A program made the translations under genes and the position numbers. Shown here piece by piece: positions 43,512-52,558 of a stretch of 64,000 nt of DNA. The stretch's first letter is position 1; each line of letters begins with the position of its first letter. Source of the stretch: an uncultured Paracoccaceae bacterium (lineage in GTDB: Bacteria; Pseudomonadota; Alphaproteobacteria; Rhodobacterales; Rhodobacteraceae); NCBI GenBank assembly GCA_934500835.1, contig CAKSTR010000011.1, positions 94,434-158,433 of the forward strand. Reading direction: 5' to 3'. Below the pieces are notes generated by a model, which had not been told where the DNA came from, did no database searches, and worked only from the letters and a program-made list of their open reading frames with translations.

Positions 43512-44435
43512 ATGCCACTGCGGTTTACCCTTCGCCAGCTGGAATATCTGGTCGCCGTGGGCGAGACCGGATCCATCGTGGCTGCGTCCGAGCGGGTGAA
43601 TGTCTCCTCGCCCTCGATCTCGGCGGCGATTGCGCAGCTGGAGCAGGAATTCGGCCTGCAACTGTTCGTCCGCCGCCATGCGCAGGGTTTGTCGCTGACC
43701 CAGGGCGGGCGGCAGTTCGTCGATGGGGCGCGGGCGGTGCTGGCGGCGGCGGGGCGGCTGGGCGATCTGGCGAACGGGATCACGGGGCAGGTGCGGGGGC
43801 CTCTGTCGGTGGGGTGTCTGGTGACCTTCGCGCAAGTGGTGCTGCCACGGCTGCGGCGAAGCTTCGTCACCCGCTATCCGCAGGTCGAGTTTCGCCAGTA
43901 CGAACGCCATCAGGCCGAGATCCTTGACGGCATCCGGCAGGCCCGGCTGGATGTGGCGCTGACCTACGACCTTGATATTCCGTCGGATCTGGAATTCCAG
44001 CCGCTGGTGAAACTGCCGCCCTATGCGCTGGTGTCGCCCGATCACCCGCTTGCCGGGCGCGATCATGTCACCCCGCAGGATCTGGCGCCGCATCCGATGG
44101 TGCTGCTGGATCTGCCCTTCTCGACCGACTACTTCATGGAGGTCTTCCGCCTTCATGGTCTGCGCCCGAATGTGGTGGAGCGGACGCGGGACTTCGGCGT
44201 CATGCGGGCGATGGTGGCAAGCGGCTTTGGCTATTCCATCGCCAATATCAGCCCGCAGAGCGCGTTTGCCCCCGATGGCGGCCTGTTGCGCCATGTCCCT
44301 ATGCGGCAGGCGGAGGCCCTGCAGCTTGGCCTTGTGCTGGCCGAAGGCGCAACCGCGGCCCTGACCATCCGTGCCTTCCTCGACCATTGCCGCGATGTGC
44401 TGACCGGTCCGCAATCGCCGGTGGCCTCATCGTGA
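43512..44435 (+). CDS. LysR-family transcriptional regulator
   Basis: 307 residues. N-terminal winged helix-turn-helix (FTLRQLEYLVAVGETGSIVAASERVNVSSPSISAAIAQLE in positions 4-43) and a periplasmic-binding-like effector domain from about 90. The ligand is unknown. It starts 38 bases after the DUF1028 gene and its stop overlaps the chelatase start (GTGA), so it is cotranscribed with the chelatase gene and possibly regulates its own neighbourhood. Confidence 0.85.
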   Translation: MPLRFTLRQLEYLVAVGETGSIVAASERVNVSSPSISAAIAQLEQEFGLQLFVRRHAQGLSLTQGGRQFVDGARAVLAAAGRLGDLANGITGQVRGPLSVGCLVTFAQVVLPRLRRSFVTRYPQVEFRQYERHQAEILDGIRQARLDVALTYDLDIPSDLEFQPLVKLPPYALVSPDHPLAGRDHVTPQDLAPHPMVLLDLPFSTDYFMEVFRLHGLRPNVVERTRDFGVMRAMVASGFGYSIANISPQSAFAPDGGLLRHVPMRQAEALQLGLVLAEGATAALTIRAFLDHCRDVLTGPQSPVASS

Positions 44436-45091
44436 GGCGGGCGCTGATCGTGGCGCATGGCCAGCCTTCGGACCCCGATCCGGCGGCAAGGGCGCTGGAG
44501 CTTCTGGCGCAGTCCGTCGCGGCGCTGCTGCCGGGCTGGCGGATCGGGGCGGCGACGCTGGCCGAAGAGGGGCGGCTTGCGGCCGAGGCTGCCGGAGAGC
44601 CGGGGCTGGTGTTTCCCCTGTTCATGGCAGGGGGTTGGTTCGCGGGCGCCCAGATCCCGGCGCGTCTGCAGGCGGCGGGGGCGGCGGGCTGGCGGATGCT
44701 GCCGCCTTTGGGCAGCCTGCCGGAGGTGCAGCACCTGACGGTGGATCTGGCGCGGGCCAGCGGGGCCGCACGGATCCTGCTGGCAGCCCATGGGTCGTTC
44801 CGGTCGCGCGCGCCGGCGGCGGTGGCTGTCATGCTGGCCGGGCGGATCCGCGATGAGACGGGCCTTGCCGCCACCGCCGCCTTCATCGAACAGGCCCCGC
44901 GGCTGGAGGATGCTGTCGGTCACGGGCCGGACAGCGCCTGCCTGCCGTTCTTTGCCATGGCGGGCCAGCATGTCGAAGAGGATCTGCCCCGGGCGCTGGC
45001 CAAAGCCGGATTCGAGGGGCGTATCCTGCCCGCGGTGGGGCTGGACCCGCGCGTGCCGGTGCTGATCGCCGAAGCACTTCGGGCGGGGTAG
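44432..45091 (+). CDS. CbiX-like sirohydrochlorin chelatase family protein
   Basis: 219 residues from GTG 44432, overlapping the LysR stop. Two half-domains each carry a His-Gly motif (LIVAHGQPSDPD at 6-17 and ILLAAHGSFRSRAP near 115), the metal-ligand histidines of the CbiX family. Such enzymes insert cobalt or iron into sirohydrochlorin. No other cobalamin or siroheme genes are nearby, so the metal and pathway stay open. Confidence 0.75.
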   Translation: MRRALIVAHGQPSDPDPAARALELLAQSVAALLPGWRIGAATLAEEGRLAAEAAGEPGLVFPLFMAGGWFAGAQIPARLQAAGAAGWRMLPPLGSLPEVQHLTVDLARASGAARILLAAHGSFRSRAPAAVAVMLAGRIRDETGLAATAAFIEQAPRLEDAVGHGPDSACLPFFAMAGQHVEEDLPRALAKAGFEGRILPAVGLDPRVPVLIAEALRAG

Positions 45092-45093
45092 CG

Positions 45094-45130
45094 CATCCGA
45101 GTTTTCGTCGAAAACTCGTGCCTTCGGATG
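45094..45130. terminator. Bidirectional terminator between chelatase and GlnA-like genes
   Basis: CATCCGA (45094-45100) pairs with TCGGATG (45124-45130), enclosing GAGTTTT/AAAACTC (45099-45117). It separates convergent genes and gives T-runs on both strands. Confidence 0.65.
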
Positions 45131-45156
45131 TTCGACGAAAATCCCCGGCCCGGCTG

Positions 45157-46560
45157 TCAGACCGTGTGCAGGTAAAGGTCGAAGTCAACCTCGGAGACCG
45201 TCCGCATCACCCGCGCGTATTCCGCCGCCTTGATCGCGGTGAAGGTGCGGTGCATGTCCGCCCCCAGGGCATCCTTGACGAAGGCCGAGCGTTTCGCCGC
45301 CTCGATCGCGGATCTCCAGTCGGTCGGGATGCTGCTGGCGCCGTCATCCTCATAGCCGTTGCCGGTGGTTTCGGGGCCGGGGTCGGTCTTGCGGTCCATC
45401 CCCTGCCGGATGCCGGCCAGAACCGTTGCGGCCACCAGATAGGGGTTGGCGTCCACGCCGGCGGGGCGATGCTCGATCCGCCGGGCCTTGATGTCGCCGG
45501 CCGGAATGCGCAATGCGACTGAACGGTTGTTGACGCCCCATGTCGGCGACACCGGGGCGTAGGATTGCGAGGCGAAGCGGCGCCAGCTGTTTGCGTGCGG
45601 GGCGAACACCAGCATGGAGTCGGCCATGGTTTCCTTCAGCCCGCCAAGGGCGTGCAGGATGGTGGGGTTCCAGTCGCCCTCCACCGCCTCGACAAAGACG
45701 TTCTTGCCCGCATCGTTCAGCATCGACACATGGAAATGCATGCCCGAGCCGGCGTAATTCTCGTTCGGCTTGGCCATGAAACAGGCGGTGACACCATGGG
45801 CGCGGGCCTGCGCGCGGACGATGCGCTTCAGCCGCATCAGATCATCGGCGGCCTGCATCACATCGGTGCGGTAGTTCAGCGTCAACTCGTATTGCCCGGG
45901 CGCGTATTCCGAGATCAGCGTCTCGGCAATGATGCCGGCCTTCTTCGCGCCGGCGTAGATGTCGCTGAAGAGAGGCAGCATGCCGTGCAGGTGGTCGACC
46001 GAATAGACCTCGGTCTTGGTCGATTTCCGGCCGTCCAGCACGTCGCGGGCGGGCTGCATCTTGCCATCGGGGCCGCGTTCGTTGTCCAGAAGGAAGAACT
46101 CCAGCTCGAACGCGCCGGCGGGGTGCAGGCCCTGCGCGGCCAGCGCATCCACCTGCCGTTGCAGCGCGTGGCGGGGGTCCGAGGTCATCGGCTGGCCGTC
46201 CAGCGAATACATCGACATGAACACCTCGCCGCGCGGCGGGTTGGTGTTGTGCAGGGGCACCAGCGTGCCCGGGATCGGCCAGGCGCGCAGGTCGCCATCG
46301 CCCTGATCCCAGATCAGCCCGGTCTCGTGCACATCCTCGCCGCAGATGTCGAGGCCGAGGATCGAGATCGGCAGGTGGCGGCCGGATGTGTAGAAGGACA
46401 GCAGTTCATGCCGGCGGATGATCTTGCCGCGGCCGATGCCGTTGGCATCGTGCAGCACGATGTCGAAGGCCTCGATTTCGGGATGGGCCGCAAGGAAGGC
46501 TTCGGCTTCGGCAACGGAGGAGCCGGAAGGGCTGAGCTCGGAAGGACGGGCGGAGGTCAT
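45157..46560 (-). CDS. GlnA-like gamma-glutamyl ligase (glutamine synthetase family)
   Basis: 467 residues. The beta-grasp part begins DIVLHDANGIGRGKIIRR; the catalytic domain has FELEFFLLDNERG (metal glutamates), MAKPNENYAGSGMHFHVS and NNRSVALRIPAGD. Residues after the second motif are closer to the polyamine-type PuuA/GlnA3 proteins than to classical nitrogen-assimilating GlnA, and the adenylylation tyrosine segment is absent. It likely glutamylates an amine. It lies one base downstream of the aminotransferase gene, so they form one operon. Confidence 0.8.
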   Translation of the reverse strand: MTSARPSELSPSGSSVAEAEAFLAAHPEIEAFDIVLHDANGIGRGKIIRRHELLSFYTSGRHLPISILGLDICGEDVHETGLIWDQGDGDLRAWPIPGTLVPLHNTNPPRGEVFMSMYSLDGQPMTSDPRHALQRQVDALAAQGLHPAGAFELEFFLLDNERGPDGKMQPARDVLDGRKSTKTEVYSVDHLHGMLPLFSDIYAGAKKAGIIAETLISEYAPGQYELTLNYRTDVMQAADDLMRLKRIVRAQARAHGVTACFMAKPNENYAGSGMHFHVSMLNDAGKNVFVEAVEGDWNPTILHALGGLKETMADSMLVFAPHANSWRRFASQSYAPVSPTWGVNNRSVALRIPAGDIKARRIEHRPAGVDANPYLVAATVLAGIRQGMDRKTDPGPETTGNGYEDDGASSIPTDWRSAIEAAKRSAFVKDALGADMHRTFTAIKAAEYARVMRTVSEVDFDLYLHTV

Positions 46561-46561
46561 G

Positions 46562-47935
46562 TCAGGCTTTCGCGAAAAGGTCGGTCAGGATGGCGTCGAA
46601 ATGGGTGATCAGCCGGTCGATCTGGCCCTTTGTCGTGGCGGGGCTGACCAGCATCATGTTGTGGAACGGCGCGATCAGGCTGCCGCGGTTGATCAGGCCG
46701 GTGTGGATCGCCGCCTCAAGCTGCGGCTGATGGGCAAAGGCGGCCTCGGCACCGTTGCGCAAGGGGCCGGGGGCGCAGATGAATTCCACCCGCGCTCCGA
46801 CGCGGACGACGTGCCAGGGCGCGCCGTGTCGGGCGATGGATTTCGCAAGGCCCTGCGACAGACGCTCGGCGCCCTTCTCCATATGCGCGTAGTTTTCCGC
46901 CGTCATCACCTCTGACAGGTTCGCCACCAGACAGGCGAATTGCATCGGGTTGCCGGAGAGCGTGGTGCCCATCCCCGACCGGCCCGAGGGGCGGTTGGCG
47001 TTCGCCTTCTCATAGGCTTGCGCGGTGTCGTGGGTCAGGCCCCAGACGGCGGTGGGCATCCCGCCGGCGACGCATTTACCGACGACGAAGATGTCGGGCC
47101 GCAGCGAATGCACGCCGGTATAGCCGCCAAGCCCGGACGAGATGGTATGCGTCTCGTCCATGATCAGAAGCGCGCCGTAGTGCCGCGACAGTTGCCGCAA
47201 CCCGTCGTGGAAGCCGGCATCGGGCAGGACCATGCAGGAGTTGGTCATCACCGGCTCGGTCAGGATGGCGGCGATGTCACCCTTGGCCAGGGCCGCCTCG
47301 ACCGCGGCCAGATCGTTGAATTCGCAGCAGGTGGCGGTGGCGGTCAGGTCGTTGACCTGGCCCAGCAGGCCGGGGGTGGTGGCGGTGACGCCGTTCTCCA
47401 GCGTGACGAAGGTCTCGTCCACCGTGCCATGATAGCAGCCGTTGAAGACCAGCACCTTGGGCCGCCCGGTGATGGCGCGGGCAACGCGCAGGGCAAAGCG
47501 GTTGGCGTCGGTGGCGGTGGTGGCGATCTGCCAGCGGAAGGCGCCGAAGCGTTCGGTCAGCAGGCGCCCGGCCTCAAGGGCGGCTTCGGTCGGCAGCATG
47601 TAGGTCAGGCCGTGCCGGGCCTGCGCGCGGATCGCCCTTGCCACGGGGGCGGGCGAATGGCCGAACATGCTGCCGGTATCGCCAAGGCAGAAGTCATCCA
47701 GAGTGTTGCCGTCGATGTCCTTGATCCGCGCGCCCCTGGCGCTGGCGACCAGCGGCAGATGCGGCATCGGCCAGTCGGCCATCCAGTGCATCGGCACGCC
47801 GGAAAGGAAACTGCCCGCGCCCTTCTTCAGCGCGGCGGCGGCCTTGGGCCGGGCCTTGGCATAAGTTGCCGCCTCGCGCGCCGCGAAAGCGTGCAGCCGA
47901 TCCTTGCGAACGCCGGCGATGGTATCTGTGGACAT
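46562..47935 (-). CDS. Class III aminotransferase (glutamate-1-semialdehyde-aminotransferase-like)
   Basis: 457 residues. PLP site: Asp260 in LIMDETHT and the Schiff-base Lys287 in VVGKCVAGGMP. GDTGSMFGHSPAPV (85-98) and CYHGTVDETF complete the fold-type I class III pattern. The catabolic variant grouped with GlnA-like ligases suggests amine or amino-acid breakdown rather than haem synthesis. Start ATG 47935; a TTTGATCAAA palindrome lies 37 bases upstream. Confidence 0.8.
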   Translation of the reverse strand: MSTDTIAGVRKDRLHAFAAREAATYAKARPKAAAALKKGAGSFLSGVPMHWMADWPMPHLPLVASARGARIKDIDGNTLDDFCLGDTGSMFGHSPAPVARAIRAQARHGLTYMLPTEAALEAGRLLTERFGAFRWQIATTATDANRFALRVARAITGRPKVLVFNGCYHGTVDETFVTLENGVTATTPGLLGQVNDLTATATCCEFNDLAAVEAALAKGDIAAILTEPVMTNSCMVLPDAGFHDGLRQLSRHYGALLIMDETHTISSGLGGYTGVHSLRPDIFVVGKCVAGGMPTAVWGLTHDTAQAYEKANANRPSGRSGMGTTLSGNPMQFACLVANLSEVMTAENYAHMEKGAERLSQGLAKSIARHGAPWHVVRVGARVEFICAPGPLRNGAEAAFAHQPQLEAAIHTGLINRGSLIAPFHNMMLVSPATTKGQIDRLITHFDAILTDLFAKA

Positions 47936-48367
47936 GACGGCACCTCTGGATGCCGCGCAATATGCCGCAAGATTTGATCAAATTGCAAGGGGTGAGGGGA
48001 GGGAGAGCGGGGCTGGTCGTTGGTGTCGGTGGCGAGTTTGCAGGGCCTGGAGCGTATGGAGTGGACGCGTGGGCGTCTGTGTGGGGATCTGCAGGTTAAT
48101 ATGCTGAATTAGAAAGAAAATAGATGCCTGCTTCCAATCTGCAAATGGTCTGGCATTCGTCCGGAAAATGTGAGGGCAGACACCAATGTTGAGTATTGCG
48201 AGCGAAGCGGCATCGCGGGCCGGTCGGAGCGCCACCACCGCCGACCGCTGGCCAGTGGGTTGGCTGCGACCGCGTCAGTGGTTGGAGGCGATCCGGCCTT
48301 GCACCTGCTGGCCGCACATCATTCACAAAGAGATTGTTCTTTTTGTCATGCTGGATAGAGTTGCGCT
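47936..48367. other. Gene-poor, lower-GC spacer with palindrome
   Basis: 432 bases without a convincing gene. ATTTGATCAAAT (47972-47983) is a perfect palindrome likely controlling the aminotransferase-GlnA operon. The remainder (48000-48367) has lower GC and no recognised RNA; short frames inside it are not supported. Confidence 0.55.
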
Positions 48368-48715
48368 ATGCATACCGTTGCGTTTGTTCTCATGCTGGCC
48401 TTGGGCGCCAATGCCATGGTAGCCTTTTCAATAGCTTTTTTCTGGCAAGCCAAGGCTATTTTCACCATTTTCAGGGCTTCTGGCTGGACCAACGCCAATG
48501 CTCCCTGGAAGCCCTTGGGTAATCAGAATAGCCCACAAAATACCTTCGGCCACTTTATTGCCGGCACGATATTTCCTGAGTTGCGTCGAAAGTGGCTGAA
48601 GGCAATCACTTATGTCGTGATCAGTTATCTCAGCCTGTTTGTCATCGCCGGCTTGATCACCATCTTGGCGCCAGAGCATCTTAAAAATCCTGCATCGTTA
48701 AAGGCAACGGAATAG
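48368..48715 (+). CDS. Small membrane protein, unknown
   Basis: 115 residues with two or three hydrophobic helices (TVAFVLMLALGANAMVAFSIAFFW, then ITYVVISYLSLFVIAGLITILA). No known family. Base composition is clearly less GC-rich than its neighbours, suggesting acquisition. The start ATG 48368 gives the whole first helix; no strong ribosome-binding site is visible. Convergent with lldD, 15 bases apart. Confidence 0.55.
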   Translation: MHTVAFVLMLALGANAMVAFSIAFFWQAKAIFTIFRASGWTNANAPWKPLGNQNSPQNTFGHFIAGTIFPELRRKWLKAITYVVISYLSLFVIAGLITILAPEHLKNPASLKATE

Positions 48716-48730
48716 GCGCGCCGTCCAACC

Positions 48731-49894
48731 CTACGCCCACTTCCCCTCGAAATCATCCGGCACCAGCACGTTATGCCTGCCGAAGTCCTGCAGGGTGCGT
48801 TCGCCGCACAGCGCCATGGTGATGTCCATCTCCTTGGCGATCACCTCCAGCGCCTTGGTCACGCCGGCTTCGCCCATCGCGCCCAACCCGTGCAGATAGG
48901 CGCGGCCGATCATGGTGCCGGTGGCGCCCAGCGCCAGCGCCTTCAGCACATCCTGACCCGAGCGGATGCCGGAATCCAGCCAGACCTCGGTCCTGCCGCC
49001 CACGGCCCGGGCGATGGAGGGCAGGACGCGGATCGACGACAGCGCGCCGTCCAACTGCCGCCCGCCGTGGTTCGACACCACGATGGCATCGGCGCCAAGG
49101 TCGACGGCCTTCTGCGCATCCTCGGCCTCCATCACGCCTTTCAGGATCAGCTTGCCGCCCCATTGGTCGCGGATGCGCGCCACCTTGGACCAGTCCAGCT
49201 TGGGATCGAACTGTTCGTTCGTCCAGGCGGTCAGGTCGGCCAGATCGGTGACACCCTGCACATGGCCGACGACGTTGCGGAACTGCCGGCGCGGGGTGCG
49301 GGCCATGCCAAGCGCCCAACGCGGCTTGGTCGCGATGTTCAGAAGGTTGGGGATCGTCGGCTTCGGCGGGCTGGTCAGGCCGTTCTTCAGATCCTTGTGG
49401 CGCTGGCCCAGAACCTGCAGGTCCAGCGTCACCACCAAAGCCGAACATTGCGCCCTGCGGGCACGTTCGATGATGGCATCGACGAACGGCTCGTCGCGCA
49501 TGACGTAAAGCTGGAACCAGAAGCCGGGGCCGGCGTGTTCGGCCACATCCTCGATCGAGCAGATGCTCAAGGTCGACAGGGTGAAAGGCACGCCGAACCT
49601 TTTTGCGGCACGGGCGGCAAGGATCTCTCCATCCGCGTGCTGCATGCCGCAACTGCCGACCGGCGCCAGCGCGACCGGCATGGCCACCTTCTGGCCCAGC
49701 ATGGTGCCCGAGATGTCGCGGTCCGACAGATCGCGCGCGACGCGCTGACGCAGGCGGATCCTGGTGAAGTCCGACGTGTTCTCGCGGAAGGTCTGCTCGG
49801 TATAACTGCCCGACTCGCAATAGTCCCAGAACATCTTCGGCGTCCGCTTGCGGTGCAGGCGTTTCAGATCCTCGATGCAGGTGATGACGGGCAT
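48731..49894 (-). CDS. lldD: FMN-dependent L-lactate dehydrogenase (alpha-hydroxy acid oxidase family)
   Basis: 387 residues. FMN-binding and catalytic motifs are complete: the PVGSCGMQHADGE start of the barrel, VTLDLQVLGQRHKDL, KGVM (Lys), VVSNHGGRQLDGA with the catalytic histidine, and DSGIRSGQDVLKALALGAT. The family oxidises L-2-hydroxy acids, most often L-lactate to pyruvate, passing electrons to quinone. It is divergent from an aldehyde dehydrogenase gene; the shared spacer has an operator-like repeat. Confidence 0.85.
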   Translation of the reverse strand: MPVITCIEDLKRLHRKRTPKMFWDYCESGSYTEQTFRENTSDFTRIRLRQRVARDLSDRDISGTMLGQKVAMPVALAPVGSCGMQHADGEILAARAAKRFGVPFTLSTLSICSIEDVAEHAGPGFWFQLYVMRDEPFVDAIIERARRAQCSALVVTLDLQVLGQRHKDLKNGLTSPPKPTIPNLLNIATKPRWALGMARTPRRQFRNVVGHVQGVTDLADLTAWTNEQFDPKLDWSKVARIRDQWGGKLILKGVMEAEDAQKAVDLGADAIVVSNHGGRQLDGALSSIRVLPSIARAVGGRTEVWLDSGIRSGQDVLKALALGATGTMIGRAYLHGLGAMGEAGVTKALEVIAKEMDITMALCGERTLQDFGRHNVLVPDDFEGKWA

Positions 49895-49921
49895 GGTCTC
49901 TCCACGGAAGCGGGCAGAACT

Positions 49922-49938
49922 GGTAAGAAGTCTTTACC
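49922..49938. promoter_or_regulatory. GGTAAGAAGTCTTTACC inverted repeat upstream of lldD
   Basis: GGTAA (49922-49926) and TTACC (49934-49938) with a 7-base spacer, in the 148-base divergent region between lldD and the aldehyde dehydrogenase. Resembles GntR-type half-sites; no regulator gene is adjacent. Confidence 0.45.
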
Positions 49939-50042
49939 GAAATGCCAGGGCAGGCGCAATCCATGGCGACGGTTTCTGCTGGCCCCGGCGCGGGGAAATC
50001 ACTAGACCCGGGGGCGCAAGAACCAAGCTAGGAGCAGGACAG

Positions 50043-51557
50043 ATGCCCTTCGCGCCGCATGGCCGCCATCTGATCGCCGGAGACTGGGTCTCCCACCCCG
50101 AAACCTTCCCGAATGCGCCGGTGAGCGGCGAACCGATGCGGTTCTCGGTCGGGACCGTGGCGCATGTCGATGCCGCCGCCCGTGCGGCCGAGGCCGCCTT
50201 CCCGGCCTATTCGGCAACCTCGCGCGAAGAGCGTGCCGCTTTCCTGGATGCCATCGCCGACGAGATCGAGGCGCGGGGCGCCGACATCACCTGGATCGGC
50301 ACGCTGGAAACCGGCCTGCCCGCGGCGCGGCTTGAGGGCGAGCGCGGGCGCACCACTGGCCAGCTGCGGCTTTTCGCGTCGCATATCCGCAAGGGCGATT
50401 ATCTTGACCGCCGGGTGGACGCCGCCCTGCCGGACCGCCAGCCGCTGCCGCGGCCGGAAATCCGGCTGATGCAGTTGCCCGTCGGCCCCGTGGCGGTGTT
50501 CGGCGCGTCGAACTTCCCGCTGGCCTTCTCGACTGCGGGGGGCGACACCGCGTCCGCGCTGGCGGCCGGCTGCCCGGTCGTGGTCAAGGGCCATTCGGCC
50601 CATCCCGGCACCGCCGAAGTGGTGGCCGAGGCGGTGCTGGCCGCCATCCTGCGGACCGGGATGCCGAAGGGTGTCTTCAGCCTGATCCAGGGCGGCAACC
50701 GCAAGGTCGGCGAGGCGGTGGTGACCCATCCCGCCATCCGCGCCGTCGGCTTCACCGGGTCGCTGGCCGGGGGACGGGCGCTGTTCAACCTGTGCGCGGC
50801 GCGCCCCGATCCGATCCCGTTCTTCGGTGAACTCGGCTCGGTCAACCCGATGTTCCTGATGCCGGCCGCCCTTGCCGCCCGTGGCGAGGCCATCGCAAAG
50901 GGCTGGGCCGGATCGCTGACCCAGGGGGCAGGGCAATTCTGCACCAACCCCGGCATCGCCGTGGTGATCGACAGCCCCGAGGCCACCGCCTTCCACGCCC
51001 AGGCCAGCGAGGCCGTGGCGCCCACCCCGGCGCAGACCATGCTGACCGATGGCATCGCCGCCGCCTATCGCCATGGCCGCGACCGCATCGCCGGCACCCA
51101 TGGCGTGCGCGAGGTGCTGACCTCGACCTGCGATCTGCGCAATGCCACGCCCTATCTCTTTGCCGTTACAGGCGATGACTGGCTGGCGAACCACAGCCTT
51201 GGCGAAGAGGTCTTCGGCCCGCTTGGCCTGATCGTCACCGTGCGCGATTTTGCGCAGATGCAGGCGGTGGCCGAAAGCCTCGAAGGGCAGCTGACCTGCA
51301 CCCTGCACGTCGATGCCGGCGACCACGCCCAGGCCGCAGCCCTGCTGCCGGTGCTGGCGCGCAAGGCCGGCCGGGTGCTGGCCAACGGCTTCCCCACCGG
51401 GGTCGAGGTCTGCGACGCCATGGTCCACGGCGGCCCCTATCCCGCCAGCACCAACTTCGGTGCGACCTCGGTCGGAACCATGGCGATCCGCCGTTTCCTG
51501 CGTCCGGTCAGCTTCCAGAACCTGCCGGTGGATCTGCTGCCGGAAGACCTGCGCTGA
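50043..51557 (+). CDS. 2,5-dioxovalerate (alpha-ketoglutaric semialdehyde) dehydrogenase-like
   Basis: 504 residues from ATG 50043, AGGAG upstream. Catalytic Cys in TQGAGQFCTNPG (about 301) and Glu in FFGELGSVNP (about 263). The FGASNFPLAFSTAGGDTASALAAGCPV segment and VKGHSAHPGT are hallmarks of the subfamily that oxidises alpha-ketoglutaric semialdehyde in sugar-acid or hydroxyproline breakdown. No pathway genes are adjacent, so the physiological source of the aldehyde is not determined. Confidence 0.8.
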   Translation: MPFAPHGRHLIAGDWVSHPETFPNAPVSGEPMRFSVGTVAHVDAAARAAEAAFPAYSATSREERAAFLDAIADEIEARGADITWIGTLETGLPAARLEGERGRTTGQLRLFASHIRKGDYLDRRVDAALPDRQPLPRPEIRLMQLPVGPVAVFGASNFPLAFSTAGGDTASALAAGCPVVVKGHSAHPGTAEVVAEAVLAAILRTGMPKGVFSLIQGGNRKVGEAVVTHPAIRAVGFTGSLAGGRALFNLCAARPDPIPFFGELGSVNPMFLMPAALAARGEAIAKGWAGSLTQGAGQFCTNPGIAVVIDSPEATAFHAQASEAVAPTPAQTMLTDGIAAAYRHGRDRIAGTHGVREVLTSTCDLRNATPYLFAVTGDDWLANHSLGEEVFGPLGLIVTVRDFAQMQAVAESLEGQLTCTLHVDAGDHAQAAALLPVLARKAGRVLANGFPTGVEVCDAMVHGGPYPASTNFGATSVGTMAIRRFLRPVSFQNLPVDLLPEDLR

Positions 51558-51612
51558 CGCGACATGGCGCGGCCCGGGAAGGGTCGCGCCGCTTTCGCCA
51601 TTTTCTGTCTGC

Positions 51613-51646
51613 AAATATCCTGGGGGTCCGGGGGCAAGGCCCCCGG
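51613..51646. repeat. Half-element plus G/C hairpin between ALDH and trpA
   Basis: AAATATCC (51613-51620) half-site, then CCGGGGGC (51628-51635) pairs with GCCCCCGG (51639-51646). Member of the repeat family; separates convergent genes and probably terminates both. Confidence 0.75.
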
Positions 51647-51657
51647 CCTTCGGCGCG

Positions 51658-52449
51658 TCAGGCCGAATGGGCCCCGGCGGCGAGAGCTGTGATCATGGCC
51701 AGCACGTCGGCCACCGGCTTGCCCGCCCCGATGTCCTTGACGATCGCCGACCCGACCACGGCGCCATCCGCAACCGTGGCAATGGTCCGCGCCTGATCCG
51801 GCGTGGTGATGCCGAAGCCGACGATCACCGGCAGATCCGTCGACCGCTTGATCCGCGCCACTTCGGGGCCGACATCGGTGGCCTGCGCCGCCGCCGCCCC
51901 GGTGATCCCGGTGATCGAGACGTAATAGACGAAGCCGGAGGTATTCTTCAGCACCTTGGGCAGGCGCGCGTCATCGGTGGTGGGTGTCGCCAGCCGGATG
52001 AAGTTCAGCCCGGCGGCCTGCGCGGGCAGGCACAGTTCGGAATCCTCTTCCGGCGGCAGGTCCACCACGATCAGCCCGTCGATCCCGGCCTCGACTGCGT
52101 CTTTCAGGAAGCGGTCCACGCCGCGCGAATAGATCGGGTTGTAATAGCCCATCAGCACGATCGGGGTCTTGCCGTCCCCGGCGCGGAAGGCGCGGACCAT
52201 GGCCAGCACCTTGTCCATCGTCATGCCGCCCTCCAGCGCGCGCTGGCCGGCCAGCTGGATCGTCGGGCCATCCGCCATCGGATCGGTGAAGGGCATCCCC
52301 AGTTCGATCACATCGACCCCGGCAGCCGGCATGCCCTGCATTATCTGCAGCGAAGTGGCCTCATCGGGGTCTCCGGCCATGACATAGGCGACGAAGGCCT
52401 TTTTCCCCTCGGCCTTCAGCCGCGCGAAAGTGTCGTCGATCCGTGTCAT
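51658..52449 (-). CDS. trpA: Tryptophan synthase alpha subunit
   Basis: 263 residues from ATG 52449; the longer frame to 52512 has no family similarity upstream. [21 protein letters not shown] contains the catalytic Glu and Asp (split over residues 44-64); MGYYNP and the [10 protein letters not shown] loop near 210 bind the substrate phosphate. It cleaves indole-3-glycerol phosphate. trpB is not adjacent in the window, so trpA is separated from its usual partner here or lies in another locus. Confidence 0.95.
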   Translation of the reverse strand: MTRIDDTFARLKAEGKKAFVAYVMAGDPDEATSLQIMQGMPAAGVDVIELGMPFTDPMADGPTIQLAGQRALEGGMTMDKVLAMVRAFRAGDGKTPIVLMGYYNPIYSRGVDRFLKDAVEAGIDGLIVVDLPPEEDSELCLPAQAAGLNFIRLATPTTDDARLPKVLKNTSGFVYYVSITGITGAAAAQATDVGPEVARIKRSTDLPVIVGFGITTPDQARTIATVADGAVVGSAIVKDIGAGKPVADVLAMITALAAGAHSA

Positions 52450-52558
52450 GGCGGCCCCCTGCAAACCCGGTTCCATCTGCCACGGCGGGGCAGGGGAAAT
52501 CAATGGGGGCAAGGCCGCGCGCGTCTTTGACGAAAACCCGCGCGGCGGCGGCCGGCCG

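Noticed and set aside
48096..48326. 76-codon minus-strand frame
   Set aside because: No ribosome-binding site, no hydrophobic or family features, and it overlaps a low-complexity spacer.
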